Positions 35,702 to 49,673 of a DNA stretch of 64,000 nucleotides are shown piece by piece. Location: assembly GCA_021029095.1 (NCBI GenBank), contig JAJOHG010000006.1, positions 124,001 through 188,000 of the forward strand, read 5' to 3'. The translations under genes were made by a program, and so were the position numbers. The first letter of the stretch is position 1, and the number at the start of each line of letters is the position of its first letter. Origin of the DNA: Phellopilus nigrolimitatus. Taxonomy: Eukaryota > Basidiomycota > Agaricomycetes > Hymenochaetales > Hymenochaetaceae. The notes under the pieces are model-generated. The model saw nothing but the letters and a program-made list of their open reading frames with translations. It made no database searches and was not told where the DNA came from.

Positions 35702-37449
35702 TCACCTCCATGGATCGAACGCCACCTTTCCCCACTCGCCTTTCGCAAACTTCGCATACGCCTCTGGCGCATCCTCCATGCTCACTACCCTCTCCACGCC
35801 CGCCACTCCCGCCGCGCCGCCAGCTTCCACATCTCCCAGCGCAGCGCCGGCCCCCACGCCGCCGAACACGTCCTGCCTGCGCCGCAGCAGGTCCGCCGCG
35901 AGCGGGAAGACGGTGCGCACGGGGCAGCGTCCGAAGACAGCCGCGATGTTCTTGTTGTAGAGCGCGCGCCCTGTGAAGGGCACGGGCGGCGCCTGGTGTA
36001 CGCCCGCGGAGACGAGCACGCCGAATGGCCGGAGGAGATCGTACGCAAGCGTCAGCGCGGCATTGTTGCCCACGATCTAGGGAAAACATACGTCATAACA
36101 GTTCGAACTGTCTGTAATGGCAGACACCGTGGATGAGGAGAAAGCTTATACCTCAAGGACAGCATTGCAGCCCACTCCGCCCGTCACCTCCTGTACGGAG
36201 ACTTGTGTGTCTTCGGGAGACCCGAGGATGAATTCGCATGCACCGCGTGCAGTCGGCGGCAATGCTTCATAGACAGCGGCCATTTTTGTCCTGCGCGCCT
36301 CGACGGTGTCGACCGCGAACAGGCGGAAGCGCATCGAGAGGCCACTGAGAATGTCGAGAAGCGCTACGATCGCGCACTTCCAGGATAAATGTTATCAATA
36401 CAGGAGTACGGTTTAAAGCTTATAACTCACGACGCCAACTGGGCCGAGGCCGATCACCGCGATCGACAGCACGCGGTCTTCCTCTTGCATGCCAGGCCAC
36501 AGCGAGTCCTTGAGAAGTGTCCTCAAGGACCCTTCCACCCCTTCCCCGCCGGAGACTCCGTCGTTTGGTTGTACCAGTCCGCCAACAGACGCAAGCGGAA
36601 AGCGCTCTCCGCGAATGATAGGTAGGATGTTCGGGTGCTGCAGCGCTTGGAGCGCGGCGAAGACGCCCGTCGGGAGGATATCCGAGAGGAGAAGTAGGGA
36701 GGGGTCCGAGATTTCTGACAGCAGATTATTCGGTGTTTCTTGCGAGGAAAGGCGATCGGAGGCGTATTCGACGACGAAGAGCGTCCCGCCGGCCCTTGGG
36801 ACGCGTACGTACTGCGCTTGCCCTCCTGGGAGACCCTCCGAGCCGAAGAGCAGCTGGTGAGCGCAGCGCGAGGTGAAGCCAATGCGGCAGAAGCTTTGAA
36901 GATGCAAGTACAGGCGTATAGTCAACTGGATATAGTACAGAATATTGAGGGACTTACTGGCATTCTGCGCACGATGAAGTGAACGGAGAGACAATTTTGT
37001 CGCCAATCGCAAGCGTCGAATACAAAGGAGGTCGGTTCGTCGCGTTCGGCGAGTAGCTCGATCCAAGAGCGACGACCTCTCCGATAAATTCGTGGCCAGT
37101 GACAATTCTATCGGCGTATTTTACTTTTCAACCGAGAATTGATTTTGAGATCTGGAACGTACGCATTATTGATCTTCTCGTGTCCTCGATAACCATGCAA
37201 ATCGCTCCCACAAAGACCAGCGAGCTGAATTACTATTTAGAAAGAAATTGGCTGGCTTGAAGGATCTCTGGACCTTGATCTTAACGATGGCATCATCAGG
37301 ATGCTCTATCCTGACATAAATAATCAGAATCTTCTCTTGTTTGATGTCACATGAACTTACTTCGGAGTCGGAATAGTCTCGACATGGATCGAAAGGTCCG
37401 CAGGATGGAGCCGCACGACCTTGTGAGTTTCAGGTAGAACTATAGACAT
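35702..37449 (-). CDS. Zinc-type medium-chain dehydrogenase
   Basis: Zinc-dependent NAD(P) oxidoreductase of the medium-chain family (GroES-like plus Rossmann domains). Seven exons (37361-37449, 37274-37310, 37163-37224, 36958-37107, 36431-36893, 36152-36376, 35702-36076) sum to 1401 bases, 466 residues. Catalytic zinc: Cys47 in GLCGSDLHGYRGHE and His68/Glu69 in TGHEFIGEV. Structural zinc: Cys109, 112, 115 and 123 with classical spacing. The nucleotide motif AVIGLGPVGV lies near residue 260. At 466 residues it is about 100 longer than a typical alcohol dehydrogenase; the extra length is a Leu/Ser-rich insert at about 150-250. Substrate unknown. First of three minus-strand redox genes in a row. 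Confidence 0.88.
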
Positions 37450-37899
37450 ACTGTCATGCAGACGATGTCGAATGGATATGAGAGACGATGGAGATTAGAA
37501 ACAGATACCTCAGAAGGTATCTTCACGTCTCATGACCATGACGCGCGGAAACACGAGCGGAGGATACGAAGCCGCATCTGTCGGTCCCACTACCCGTACC
37601 TTTGAATTGCTTAGATGCACCCCGTTATCCCGGATAGCTTTGCATTGTTCGTTTCTGAAAACGAGCCCTCGTTGACCTTGCCTTGGCTTGCGTCTGGACT
37701 CTAATGAAGAATACAATATCCAATGTAGTTGTGAGAGGCGAGTTTCAGAATCGATTTCGTAACAACATCTATTACGTAATGGCATATGTCCCTGTTTTTC
37801 GCGCTGCAAAAGAAAGAGAAAGGGAATGAGAAGGATAAAGAAATAGTAGTACAATGAAATTCCAATTTGGCCGTCGATACATTCTGTTAGTACATACAT
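37450..37899. other. Intergenic region
   Basis: Short gap between two co-oriented minus-strand genes; it should contain the promoter of the medium-chain dehydrogenase and the 3' end of the next gene. No coding supported. Confidence 0.45.
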
Positions 37900-39208
37900 T
37901 TAAACTCCTGCCAACGCTACGTCTTCGACCGTTTTCCATTTCCACAGTCGTTCGCGCGGGTTGACAAGTTCATTTGAATTGTCACTAGAGAAGTCGAGTT
38001 TGCCTTCACCCATGAGAATGCTATCCCAGAGGAACGGTAAATAAAGGTAAAATTTGCTTCGATTTGACAACGTACCGGATATGTTCTGCAGGCCATCCTA
38101 CCCGGCCTGCCGTGCATTCGTCCTTCAACCTTTCCTTCTCCTTACGTAAGTCCTTCTCCACAATCTCAACCCGACTCTTTTCAGAATCTCCTCTCTTTCC
38201 CTCGTGTTCAAACGCAGCTGCTACTTCCACTGCGCTGCGCGGGGAGCCCGAGATGCGCACATAGTCCGGCACGCTGTCCGAGAGTGCGGCGGGGGAGAGC
38301 ATCGCGAGGATCGCGAGCTGCGCGACAGCGCGTCCAATATCTTCCTTGCTTGTATATGTCACACGTGTGGAGGATGATCCGTAGGTAGTGATAGTGCGTG
38401 TCTCGAGATCGTTCCCAACTTTAAGGGAACAGGAACAGGAAGATCAGAAAGCGTGCTTTACCGTTATCGAAAAATGGAACGCTTACATCGTGACTAGTCA
38501 GAAGTCAGAGTTGCGCACAGGCTGAAAAAAGCGGAAGACGCACATGCAGCGAGTCTTCCAGAAAAAGGCCCGTATAAACCGAGATAACTTTCATGTCGCA
38601 TCCTTTCCTTGTCGCCAGTTCTCTTACATACGAGACGTGTTTGCTTTTCTTGACCCATTCTTCATGGTCATAACCAGGGAAGTCGTTTAGACGGTGGTCA
38701 CTATGGTCGGTCTCCGTGAGCTCAACGGCTTGAACGTAGAAAGTTGAAATTTGAGTTGAAGTTTGAAAGAGAACGTACACGCCAAACTCGCTAGGGAAGT
38801 ACACCTTCGCGCCCACCTCAACCGCTGCCTCCGCGAGCATGTCCTTCAAACGCACATCCACTTGATTCAGTACGTTCGCCACGATATCGACGCCCTTCAG
38901 CGACTCCTGCAGCCGCCCCGCGCTTTCCGAGCTGCTTTGGTCAAAAGAGAATTGCGCCAGTTCAGCGCCAAGGGCGGCAAGTCCCTGCGCTTTCGGCGAG
39001 GTCGGGTCGCGCGTGAAGACAATGACACGAGAGAAGAATGGCTTGAATGTCGTCAGAAAGGTTTCGGTGATGACTTGGCCTAGAAGAGAACTGGGTAAAG
39101 GTTTGGCATCTGGGGAACAAATGGACACGCACCAAGCCTTCCGGTCGCGCCTGCAACGGCAACGACGGACTGACTTCTGCTCAACAGCGCACTCGTTGTG
39201 TGCGACAT
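37900..39208 (-). CDS. NmrA-like / isoflavone-reductase-like protein
   Basis: Atypical SDR of the NmrA family: NAD(P)-binding proteins that act as redox sensors of transcription or as reductases. Supported exons: 39133-39208, 39079-38779, 38700 to about 38545, 38418-38076, 38020-37900. The N-terminal nucleotide motif is VAGATGRLGQ, joined over the first splice; then VIVFTRDP, GVDIVANVL, KVYFPSEFGV, VISVYTGLFLED, SKEDIGRAVAQLAIL. It ends in WKTVEDVALAGV. One joint is unsettled. A 32-base exon at 38493-38462 (SVPFFDN) fits well at its 3' side, but its 5' partner needs a GC donor (about 38540) or reflects a small lesion. With that reservation the gene seems whole. Closest neighbours are redox enzymes on the same strand. 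Confidence 0.75.
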
Positions 39209-39609
39209 GGTGTATATCGACCAGAATGATGCGCTAGTGGAGGTCAGGCCATTTGGCGTTGAATCGAGAATCAAGTGTCATCCACCGGAATTTACATAAG
39301 TCGCGCTGTTTCACGGCATGTCGGCTTGCGTTGTCGGAGTTTACACGTTGAGGTCGGCGTCAAGAATTGGAAGCGTTCGCGCAACAAATTCGAAGATAAA
39401 AACAACTGTATAGCTCTGCGGCACTTTCTTATTGCATCAGCCACGACGATCCTGCTCTCGAATTGTATTTTGACCGGTACGCACCCAAAAAAACGATCAT
39501 CTGGAAATACATATACATTTGACTTGAAGCTTTTAACCACGGAAGAAATCGACGAGATATTGTACAGTACGGCAATAAACTTACAAAGTTTATGCTTGAC
39601 AGACCGCAT
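39209..39609. other. Intergenic region
   Basis: Between NmrA-like start and Old Yellow Enzyme stop. No gene seen; presumed promoter of the NmrA-like gene. Confidence 0.45.
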
Positions 39610-41327
<1,718 letters not shown>

Positions 41328-42321
41328 GTTGAGATCTCAGTAGGACGGTTCAGTGGACCAGGTTGTGAGTGGACGACAATGATAATAGGTCTCCTGAACT
41401 CTTGAATCTTTTATACGACAGCGCTCACTGCGATTACAGAGCAAAGGTTCCACGATCGCCTGGAGAAGCCCGGATGTGGAAGATCAAATCACCGACAGAC
41501 CTGAACTTATTGAGTTCAATGGAGTTTGAAAGACTGACTATAGTTCGCATTCAGTATACCCGCGCGACGGAAAGCTGATCATAGCTTACTCGTATCAACA
41601 ACAATCGCTTCAAGACGCATACCCGCGCCCGAATCGGCGGCCTAACGTGCTGAGTGAAGTCTCCGTTTCACGTACCTGTCGAAGGAGTAAGATTCCAGAT
41701 ACATACTTGTCCGACTCGGCACTTCAACGAGGTGCTGAAAGTCGCAAGCGAGTTGTAATTAATCTACCAAGTGCAAGGACAGTACATGACTTCAGCTCGT
41801 CCTTAATGTTCAAGAACCTTATGATTTCGGTGCATATCTGGCCTGCGGATCAGAGCACAGCTCTGCAACCATTGCAACCGTAGTATTGATGGTCGAACCT
41901 GCGTGTGCACGTGGAACACGTGCCCGGTGCTCTTGGCGCGCTGTTTTGATTCCGGGTCCTCGTCCCTCTTGTGGGCACCTACAATATGAATGCAGATTGG
42001 AATTTCAGAGTAAGTGACATGGTTTCACGGGGCACGCCAATTTGCTTACTTGGGAAAAACAGGACGTTTGCTAAGGTAAGGTTTCCGAACACGAAGAGGA
42101 AGAAGGGTAATATATAGAGAAGACACCAAGCTAGAGATGCGCGGCTCCAGCGAGGACCGCGCGCAACGCGCATGTAATTCGATCCTTGAATTGCGGTGCG
42201 TCGCCCGAAACGTCTGTACGAGTGAATTAAACGAAGATTCTGAGAGGGCAGAACAGTCCAGGCGCAGGCCAAGATGGAAGGGACGTTCGCGTCTCTGAAA
42301 TCGGGCGCAATTTTACAAATA

Positions 42322-42587
42322 CAGGTGAGTCAGAAAAGTCTTCGCTCCCCTGAAAAGGAAAGCGGTTCCCATCTGCCTTGTTCAGGGAAGAAACGGGGCC
42401 AATTCATGTTTGACTGTGCATAACCTACGCTCTTATAAGCGTATAATATGTATCTGCTAATTAGTTTGTGCGTGAGCTAAGCTGACAGCATACCATAAGT
42501 GACAACTCGACGACGCGGCATCGTTTGCTACGCAGGCGGGAATCGCCTTCCTTTTCCATGGGGCGAAGACTTTTCTGACTGTACATG
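42322..42587. mobile_element. 266-base Tc1/mariner-type MITE
   Basis: Left end CAGGTGAGTCAGAAAAGTCT and right end (reverse complement) CATGTACAGTCAGAAAAGTC share a core of about 18 bases, GTCAGAAAAGTCTTCGC. TA flanks both sides (42320-42321, 42588-42589). The duplicated segment at the left edge reads ACAAATATTGTAAATGC with a single TA, the intact empty site near 197-213. This gives exact ends without needing other copies. No coding capacity. Confidence 0.92.
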
Positions 42588-42968
42588 TATTGTGAATGCT
42601 CGCCGCGCGGATGAGTGATGAAGACCGGCTCGGGCGTCTCGCCAAGTACTAGTACACCCTTCTCGATCTTCGTGGAAGCCACCGTAAGTGTCAGTTACTA
42701 GTACTACGGTAACTCGGTCTACAGTAGTCCTGCAACGATATCATGAATTCACGTCAGCATCATGGAGGTGTTCCATTATGAAGTTCCAGAGCCTAAATTC
42801 GTCCATTCATTGTTCTAAGCGATGGGTAAGTGAGAAAGAACCGCTTGCGAACGGCTCCGGATCAGCGGTTCTTTTACTCAGGAATTCTTCTTGAAGTCGA
42901 CGGCGGCCGCCTGGACATGCAACCGGTTCAAATTAAAAATGCTTGGTTGTTTCTCTTTCGCAAAAACC

Positions 42969-42975
42969 TATAAAG
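42969..42975 (+). promoter_or_regulatory. TATA box of MFS copy 2
   Basis: TATAAAG 55 bases before the ATG, at the same position as in copy 1. Confidence 0.6.
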
Positions 42976-43023
42976 CTAGCGAAGAGACGACATGACTTGC
43001 TTCATCTTGCCCCCTTGCTAGTC

Positions 43024-45258
43024 ATGGGCCACGGAGTCGGAATCCTACCTGATCGACACCTTGGAGAGAATGTTCCGGGTGCGTTTTGCCTTTTGCATTT
43101 GATTATTGCTCTAGTAGTCTGACATATACCCGAAGGAACTTCTCTGCTCGATGACCTCTACAATCATGGTACGGGATCCGTTGACGCGCCGGCCGCGGAA
43201 CTCAAGCGAGGGAAGGGAGGCATCATCCTCATTCCACAACCCTCTGACTCGCCTAACGATCCTTTAAACTGGCCTGTCTGGCGCAAGATGATGCTTATGC
43301 TCACGCTCACTTTCGGCGCTGGCGTCGTGGGTGCGTTCGGGCCCATCATCGGTGCCGGCCTCGTCGAAGTTGCGGAGAACCTCGACACGAATGTTGGCAT
43401 ACTCTCGATGATGACTGGTGACCTCATTTTAGCTAGCGGGCTTATTCTGTTGCTGTCCGCGCCCGCGAGCGTCATCTGGGGTCGACGTCCCGTTTTTCTT
43501 CTCGGGAACGTGTTCCTACTCGTGAGCTCAATTATGAGCGCGGTGGCAAAGGATGTGGGGAGTCTTACTGCTGGCCGAATTATCGGAGGCATTGGGATGG
43601 CCCCCATCGAGTCCCTCGTTTCTGCGACCATTGCGTATGTTCTCTATCTGTCTAAGAGGTATCTTCTAAACTACTTCCAGTGATATCTTCTTCGTCCATG
43701 AGAGAGGGACTTGGATTGCTGTCTGGAGTGTAAGTGTCATATTCTCCCCGTACGAGATACTCACTGATTCTCCTCCTGATCCAGTTCGCCATGCTAGGCG
43801 GCGTATGTGGCGTCTCCATAGTGAACGGTTACTTGATCGAAAATGCGTGCGTCTATTGATTCTGATCATTCCTGTTCCGCAGACACTGAACCTCTACATA
43901 GATCTTGGAGAGTTTGCTTTGCAATCGAGGCAGTTTTGGTATGTTCAATAACCACCGTTTTCGATTTATTTTCTAAGCGTGATCCTTCCAGTGTGGGGTC
44001 CTGCTCATCATGACCATACTTTTTGTTCCCGAGACTGCTTACGTTCGCCAAAACGTCCACACGATATCTGACCTTGGCGCTAAGTCTGGGTTCGGCTCCG
44101 CTTCGAAGAACTCATCTCGCAGCACGTTTTCATCGGATGAGGATGTCTCTGTTGAAGGAAAAACACTCGACGTCGAAAGCTCAAGGAAAGAAGTCGCGAA
44201 CTCGTTCTTCCATCTGATGAGACCGTGGGCGGGACACCGGTTTTCTGACCAAAGCTTCTTGAAACTTGGTTCACGCGTGCTGTCTCTCGCGGCCAGTCCT
44301 GTCATTGCGTGGGCAATCATCGTTTTTGGGACGTCGAGTACATGGTGTACGTCCCTTCTTTATAACTTGGCTTGTGCAGCCAGCGTGGCTAACCGTGCTA
44401 TTTACGTTCAGTGGTTGCGCTTTCCGTATCCGTTTCGCTACTTTTCTCCGACCCACAGTTCGGTTACGACTTCAAACCGGGACCCGTAGGTCTTATCTCG
44501 GGTATCGGGCCATTCATCGCAGCATTTCTCGGTAACCTGATGGCAGGCCCGCTGAGTGACTGGACAGTAAGATATATGTCTCGCAGGAACGGTGGTGTCT
44601 ACGAACCAGAGTGCGTTTCAAGCCTCATCTCGCTTCTAAGCTTTCTAACTTGAGAAATCTACGTTTAATTCGCTGTAAAGGTTTCGTCTTTTGATGGTCA
44701 TACCGCTCGTTATCTCGACCACGATAGGATACTTTGGCTGGGCAATTAGCGCGAGCCTCGAGGAGCTTTGGATCGCACCTGCGATCTTCTACTCGCTCAT
44801 CAACTTTGGACAGGCAGTTGGGGCCATAGCGTGAGCAATTCCGTTCTTCGTCTAAATGATTCACGAACATATTCGACCAGCGTTGTGACATACATTGTCG
44901 ACTCGCATTCGCGCTTTGCTCCTGAGGCCTTTGCATCAATGGGGTAAGCTCCTTCAATTCGCCATTTGGGTGAGGTCTTTGATCGTCTGTATTTGGAATC
45001 CAGTATCTTCAGAAGCTTTTTCACGTTCGGCATAACGTATGTCATCACCGACTGGATCGCCAGCCAAGGTGCGTCTCTTTCTTTCCCATCTCTGTTTACC
45101 TGAGTAAGCTCAAATATCTTGCTCTCCAAGGTGTCCTTCGGACCTTCTGCACGATCGGTGGTATCAACATTGGTGTTTGCTTGATGACGATACCAATGTA
45201 TATCTATGGCAAACGTGCTCGCAGTTGGGTTTATAGGTCATCGTGGATGCCCTCGTGA
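43024..45258 (+). CDS. MFS transporter, copy 2 (DHA1-like)
   Basis: Intact paralogue of the transporter at 616-2860. Exons: 43024-43078, 43136-43634, 43681-43729, 43785-43846, 43902-43938, 43992-44337, 44412-44610, 44681-44830, 44881-44943, 45004-45068, 45131-45258. Each exon has exactly the length of its copy-1 counterpart; total 550 residues. Introns differ in length and sequence, including a four-base indel before exon 7, so selection has kept the coding parts aligned. The same motifs are present (SPNDPLNWPVW, WGRRP, RRNGGVYEPEFRL). Amino-acid differences cluster in the N-terminal and first external loop, for example around residues 70-95. Transport substrate unknown. Confidence 0.9.
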
Positions 45259-46396
45259 TTCTTCAATGTGCTTTGTTTGTCTATTCGTGACCACATTCTT
45301 TACTGTTGTTTTGGCTACTTGTGACCACAGTCTTTACTTTCTTTCTTGGTATGTCTCATTATAAAGGGCACGATGTGTTTTTATAAAGCTTCGCGATGAA
45401 AGATCTGCGGTGCCATGTCGGTGTGTTCAAGTTGTCATTACCAAACGTCAACGTTAGGAGGATTAGAATACAATGCGGTGCATAATATGTTGTAGTATTT
45501 CAGCACGTTCATAGGTACTGGTGTCAGTAGCTATGTCCTCAATGGAAGTAGTTTCGGTATCTAAAGCCGTGGTGTCTGAAGCCGACATGGATCCTCCACA
45601 ACGAGCCCGAGAGATGCTTGTTAAGTCCTGAGTGATTACACTGTCCGCAGTACTGAAAGTGTCGTTGGCTTTTGTAAGTCGTATATGCGAAGCACCCGTA
45701 TATCCGAGCACCTTGTTCGGTGCGTTCAGGAACCTTTCATACGCACGCGCTCATACCTACGCTTAAATTGAGGCCTGCGCGCCAATACGAAGACGGTCAC
45801 GTTTGGTAGATGAGTGCGCGTGGCAGACGAACGAGGGCCCAGGATTCCATTATGCATCCACTCGCGAAACTAGCAGCTTCACGGCATTCCAGCTCCGAAT
45901 TTGTAAGCTGCATGCTTGGATTTCAGACCTGGATCTGCTTACCTCTCTCCTTCGGCAATAGGAATACGAGTGGGGTTGCCGTGAAATTGCCGTACCGCGG
46001 AGCAAGTGAGATAGCGAAGCGGCGGATGTTCGGATCTGAGATTTGAGATGTAGGAAGGAGGTAGCTAGAGCGTGAGTAAGAGAGCGGGCGAGACGAGGAA
46101 AGAAAAAAATAACTCGGGATGAAGATTATTGATTTGAATTAGCCTGTTGATCCAGTAGTGTGGGGATCAAAAAGGCGTCAAATAGCTTTCTTGAATTTGA
46201 TATTCTTTTCTTTAACGATGGTCATCAACAAGGCAGAGGACATCACGCGCTTACTACAGTAGAGGGACTAGCCAAGAAGCGCCGTGGATCTGGAAAGGCC
46301 GAGTACACTGGTCGGATGACATGCATCAGAGCGTTAGAGCCATGAACTCCAGACTTCGGACTTCGAAATTGAGGTCGGGTCCGGAGAGACGAGACT
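45259..46396. other. Stretch without a supported gene
   Basis: To 45583 this is the duplicated flank. A minus-strand frame, 45711-45463, rich in Ser/Thr/Asp, overlaps the duplicate end; its copy-1 counterpart is broken by small deletions. Further minus-strand (46046-45940) and plus-strand (46218-46345) pieces look coding over 15-35 codons, but I could not assemble a gene. Confidence 0.3.
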
Positions 46397-46714
46397 ATGC
46401 TGGCGCACAGCGTCGAGCGCACTGGCTACGAAGATGAATACATGAATACACTGCGAAGGGCTGTCCCTTCCACGCTGATATCAGAGCAGACGTGGGCGAA
46501 GGCGAAGGCAGCTGCTTATTATCGCTGGTGGAGCGCACACCCAATGGCACGGCCTGAAGAGACGACATCGGGCGTCCTGGCTCGCGTAGGTGAAGAAGAC
46601 GCAGAGTCATTAAAATTGGGAATACGATGCAAGCCCAAACACTATTTCGCAATTGTCGTTCCGGATTCCACTTCTAGGGATGACAGATTGAGGGAGCTTT
46701 CAGGAGCGGGATAA
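46397..46714 (+). CDS. Hypothetical ORF
   Basis: A single frame of 105 codons from an ATG, with protein-like composition (for example AAYYRWWSAHPMARPEE) and C/G-ending codons. No family recognised. An overlapping minus-strand frame of 85 codons is less convincing. It may be one exon of a larger gene. Confidence 0.3.
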   Translation: MLAHSVERTGYEDEYMNTLRRAVPSTLISEQTWAKAKAAAYYRWWSAHPMARPEETTSGVLARVGEEDAESLKLGIRCKPKHYFAIVVPDSTSRDDRLRELSGAG

Positions 46715-47124
46715 GAGTGCAGAAAAGGAGCGCAAGTATGAGAGGCGACTGAGAGACGGAAGATATCGGCGAAAAGATGCACGCGAAACGGAGTAGAGCG
46801 AGTAGCAAAAGAGATGTGCTGTAGGCGTTGTTGCAGGAAAATCTGTGCGAGCGGGCTGCGTATATTTGTGCAGCTATACGGACGAACAAAGTGGATCACG
46901 ATTTGCGAGCAACTTGCAGTGGCTAATTGGAGCCACGACGCGGGATTGAGCCCACAAGCATGCAGAAACAAAGGGAAGACAACTGCGCGCTGCCAGCCGA
47001 AGCACTGCGATTGCGTATGAGTATTATACAACCCTCGTCTCTTATTAAAAGGAAAGAACGTCGATCGAGAACTCAGTTGATCTAACAGCTCGTCCCTCAG
47101 TCCGGAGGATCCGTAGTGGAGTGA

Positions 47125-47525
47125 ATGCCTGCCCAAGCGAAGACAAGAACGTCCCAAGGCTCTGCACGAGGCATTGCAGTAGCGGAGCTTCCTCCGAATA
47201 AGAAAGCTCGCATTGATTCTTTCGGGGCCATTGGAAAGGTATACCGCCCGCAATCGAGCCATTTCTCCTAAATCATGAAGACATTCTTGAACAGAGAAGT
47301 ACCATCCTACTGCCAGCTTTGCTTTTCTCAGAAGATGCAGCTCGCATGTTCCGAAAAAGACACAGAAGGTGCCGTGAGATGATCAGAGCATCGGATTAGA
47401 CGTTAAATTGGAGCGTCCGCGAATATGAGGATCAACGCTCCTCGATATCTTCCGCGCCGATGCCAGAAGCATCGTCATTTTACGAAGCCAAGATCAGTTT
47501 TTGCAGCCTTCACTCCCGTTACTAG
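47125..47525 (+). CDS. Small hypothetical protein, three exons
   Basis: Exons 47125-47238, 47295-47368 and 47414-47525 join in frame to 99 residues, with introns of 56 and 45 bases. Seen: a basic N-terminal region with PPNKKARIDSFGAIGK (nuclear-localisation-like), then FRKRHRS and a Ser-rich SSISSAPMPEASS segment. A related, broken version can be read at about 57690-57875, where the aligned residues (SSTSSVPRPEAS) are recognisable but stops intervene. Unknown function. Part of the repeat-rich region, so it may be a repeat-borne gene. Confidence 0.4.
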
Positions 47526-47869
47526 CTCGTTGTCCATACACCTTCCAAGCCTCGAGAATATGAGTTCCTCCTGGTGTACCCAAGGATGTCCAGACGGCGA
47601 GCCGGCCATTTTTAAGCGCCAGAAAGTACAACTTCCGTAGAAGAAACAGGCGATACGAGTGAAAGCGGTCTGTATGGGCGGCGAGGTCATTTGACTTGCT
47701 TTAGTGATAGAAGATCCCACAAGCTGAATGTCTCTACGGGATCCCCGAGACAAAATAGAGGCTCAATGAGTAGCAGTTGACATTTTCGGCCGCGAGTCAC
47801 TCCATTTCGCTGAACGCCGTGATGAAGGTATGCTGCCAATGAAGTATCAGGTCATTTATTTCATTAAAT

Positions 47870-49673
47870 CGCTAGTCACCTGTCCCAGCTGTCGGATACT
47901 GGCGCGAAGCTATGAGCGTAAGATGTTCAACGGGTGAGAGGCTCAGAGGCGAAGGCGGCACCAGCGCGGGTAAAGTGACGGTGAACGTAAAACAAATTGG
48001 ATGAAGACCGATATCTTCGTCGATCTTTCCGACCAATCTGTGTACGTCGCGAAAGCCAAGCAAAATCCAGGTTGATTCTTCAGTCGATGTCGTCAGATCG
48101 ACTTCGCCCTTTCGCAGGAAATTTGTGCCAGGTAAGCGCTCGAAGAGCATAGAGGCTGAGAGCTGTCAGTCAAATCAAAGGAAGTCCTAGACGCAGGCAC
48201 GCTTGAAGTGCACGGATCACGGAGCACAGGGTGAAGACACAGAGGAACAGAACAATAAGGTGTATTGCGGAGCGCTCGCAGGCTCCGGTAAAGCGTAGAA
48301 TTGTAGAATTGTATTCAATAGAGAATCTAAAGATGCTGTACTTCTGAACGAGGCTGTTGACAGTTCATAATTGCAGCTCCGGTGTTCAAACGAAGCCACA
48401 CAGTTGCCAGCAAACTCTGTGTCCAGCTCTGCCACCGGGAAGACGGGGTGTAAGCAGGCAGGCGCATTACGAGAGAGCCTGACTTACCGGAGATTCAGAG
48501 GCGCGTTGATCTTCACCCGGAGTTAGTATTTTCATGATCGGGATGAATTTGAGATTGCGATTGAGAAATTGAGATCGAGAGAGATATGTGATCAGCGAGA
48601 CTCAAAGAGATGCCAGTGGCACAGGATCGTCTATTAAAACGAAGTAAAACCAGATCTTCTATCAGATGCTGGCTCTGTGGCATAGACGCTGAAAAACTAC
48701 GTGATGAGATATTAGGAAGTAAGCAGCATAAGTGCATATAAATACCTTCTGATGCGAAGAACACAGAAATACTAGTCATGCAGGCAAATCGATACCGGCG
48801 ATTACCTGGAGCCAACGCATCGGAATGCAGCGAGTTCGAGGAGAAGAGCTTCCTGAGCAGTGCGACCCGCGATGTATGGGAGCTTGAGTCATTAATTTGA
48901 AGGCGTTTGTCTTCTTGTTCGTGGTCGCTATTCGTTCTCAAGGGAGATATTCCGTGAGTTGAAAGAGAGAGAAAGAGACCGGAGTTCATAGACAGTCCTT
49001 ATCCCATTTTCCAAAGCACTGGGGTTTTGCGTAGAACATCGAAGAATAAATTGCTGAACAGCCGAGAGCGGGCGTGCCAGTTGCGAGAGCCTCCGGCGCG
49101 CACCGCAAAAACAATTGTCGGCGTCAGCTGCTCAAAATTTACGGCCCAGAGAGTAGTGGCGGCAGGCTCGAAGTCGGCGTTTAGAAAGTGACATAGAGCA
49201 CATAACCAGCGATTCCGCTCCGACCGGTCACAGACGCTTGCGAAGAAAACACTCTTGAGCTCAGAGTCAGATCATTGACTCGTTTTCTTCGACCAAATTT
49301 TCATGGTTAAGAACATCGGTCCAAATTAGGTCCTGAATTAGTCCGAGACTTTAAAAATGAACTTCGCAGAGGAGTGACTCGTCTGTGTGTTTGCGTCGCC
49401 CCTCCCGATGGCTTCTTTGTTATGTACAGTACATACAAGATATGTACGTAGGCCGAGCGTTGAAGTCGTCATCCCGACTGACTGCAATTTGGAGTTTGGA
49501 CAGCTGGATAGTTGGAGAGTTGAGGGGTCGACGAGAACTCGAAGTGTCTTCATCATATGATGTCGACGAATGTTCAGCCCAGTAGGAAAGGTTAAACTTA
49601 GATCTCGAGGTGTGCGAGCATAACCACAGGCAAGAAATCGCTCGTCTGATAATGAAGCATATGTCAGGGTGCA
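47870..49673 (-). repeat. Dispersed repeat, copy A
   Basis: Aligns piecewise with 58500-59190 (copy C), 55505-56205 (copy B) and 6090-6310 (copy D), same orientation. Shared blocks include GAAGTCCTAGACGCAG, GGCTGTTGACAGTTCATA, TCTGCCACCGGGAAGACGGG and TTCATGATCGGGATG. Read on the minus strand, parts look like an old gene: a 5' leader rich in TCTC/CAAT, ATG at about 48536, then an intron-like gap and a frame to 48217. Another open frame lies at 48150-47872. No transposase or reverse-transcriptase motif. Confidence 0.5.

Larger units (their letters stand above)
41328..43023. other. Upstream region of MFS copy 2
   Basis: 41328-42113 holds no gene I can support. From 42114 the duplicated segment begins, with a 266-base transposon at 42322-42587 and a TATA box at 42969-42975. 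Confidence 0.45.
42114..45583 (+). repeat. Segmental duplication, right copy
   Basis: Direct repeat of 1-3172 with the same gene and flanks. It differs by scattered substitutions, small indels, and one transposon insertion. The right end fades near 45583. The start of similarity at 42114 corresponds to base 1 of the window, so the real left boundary may lie further left. Confidence 0.9.

Noticed and set aside
46642..47262. 206-codon minus-strand open frame
   Set aside because: Antisense to the first exon of the small spliced gene at 47125; composition is Cys/Ser/Leu-rich as expected of a shadow frame.
48513..48989. 158-codon minus-strand open frame in repeat copy A
   Set aside because: The conserved part is a TCTC/CAAT-rich leader also present in copies B and C, where the frame is different; not a conserved protein.
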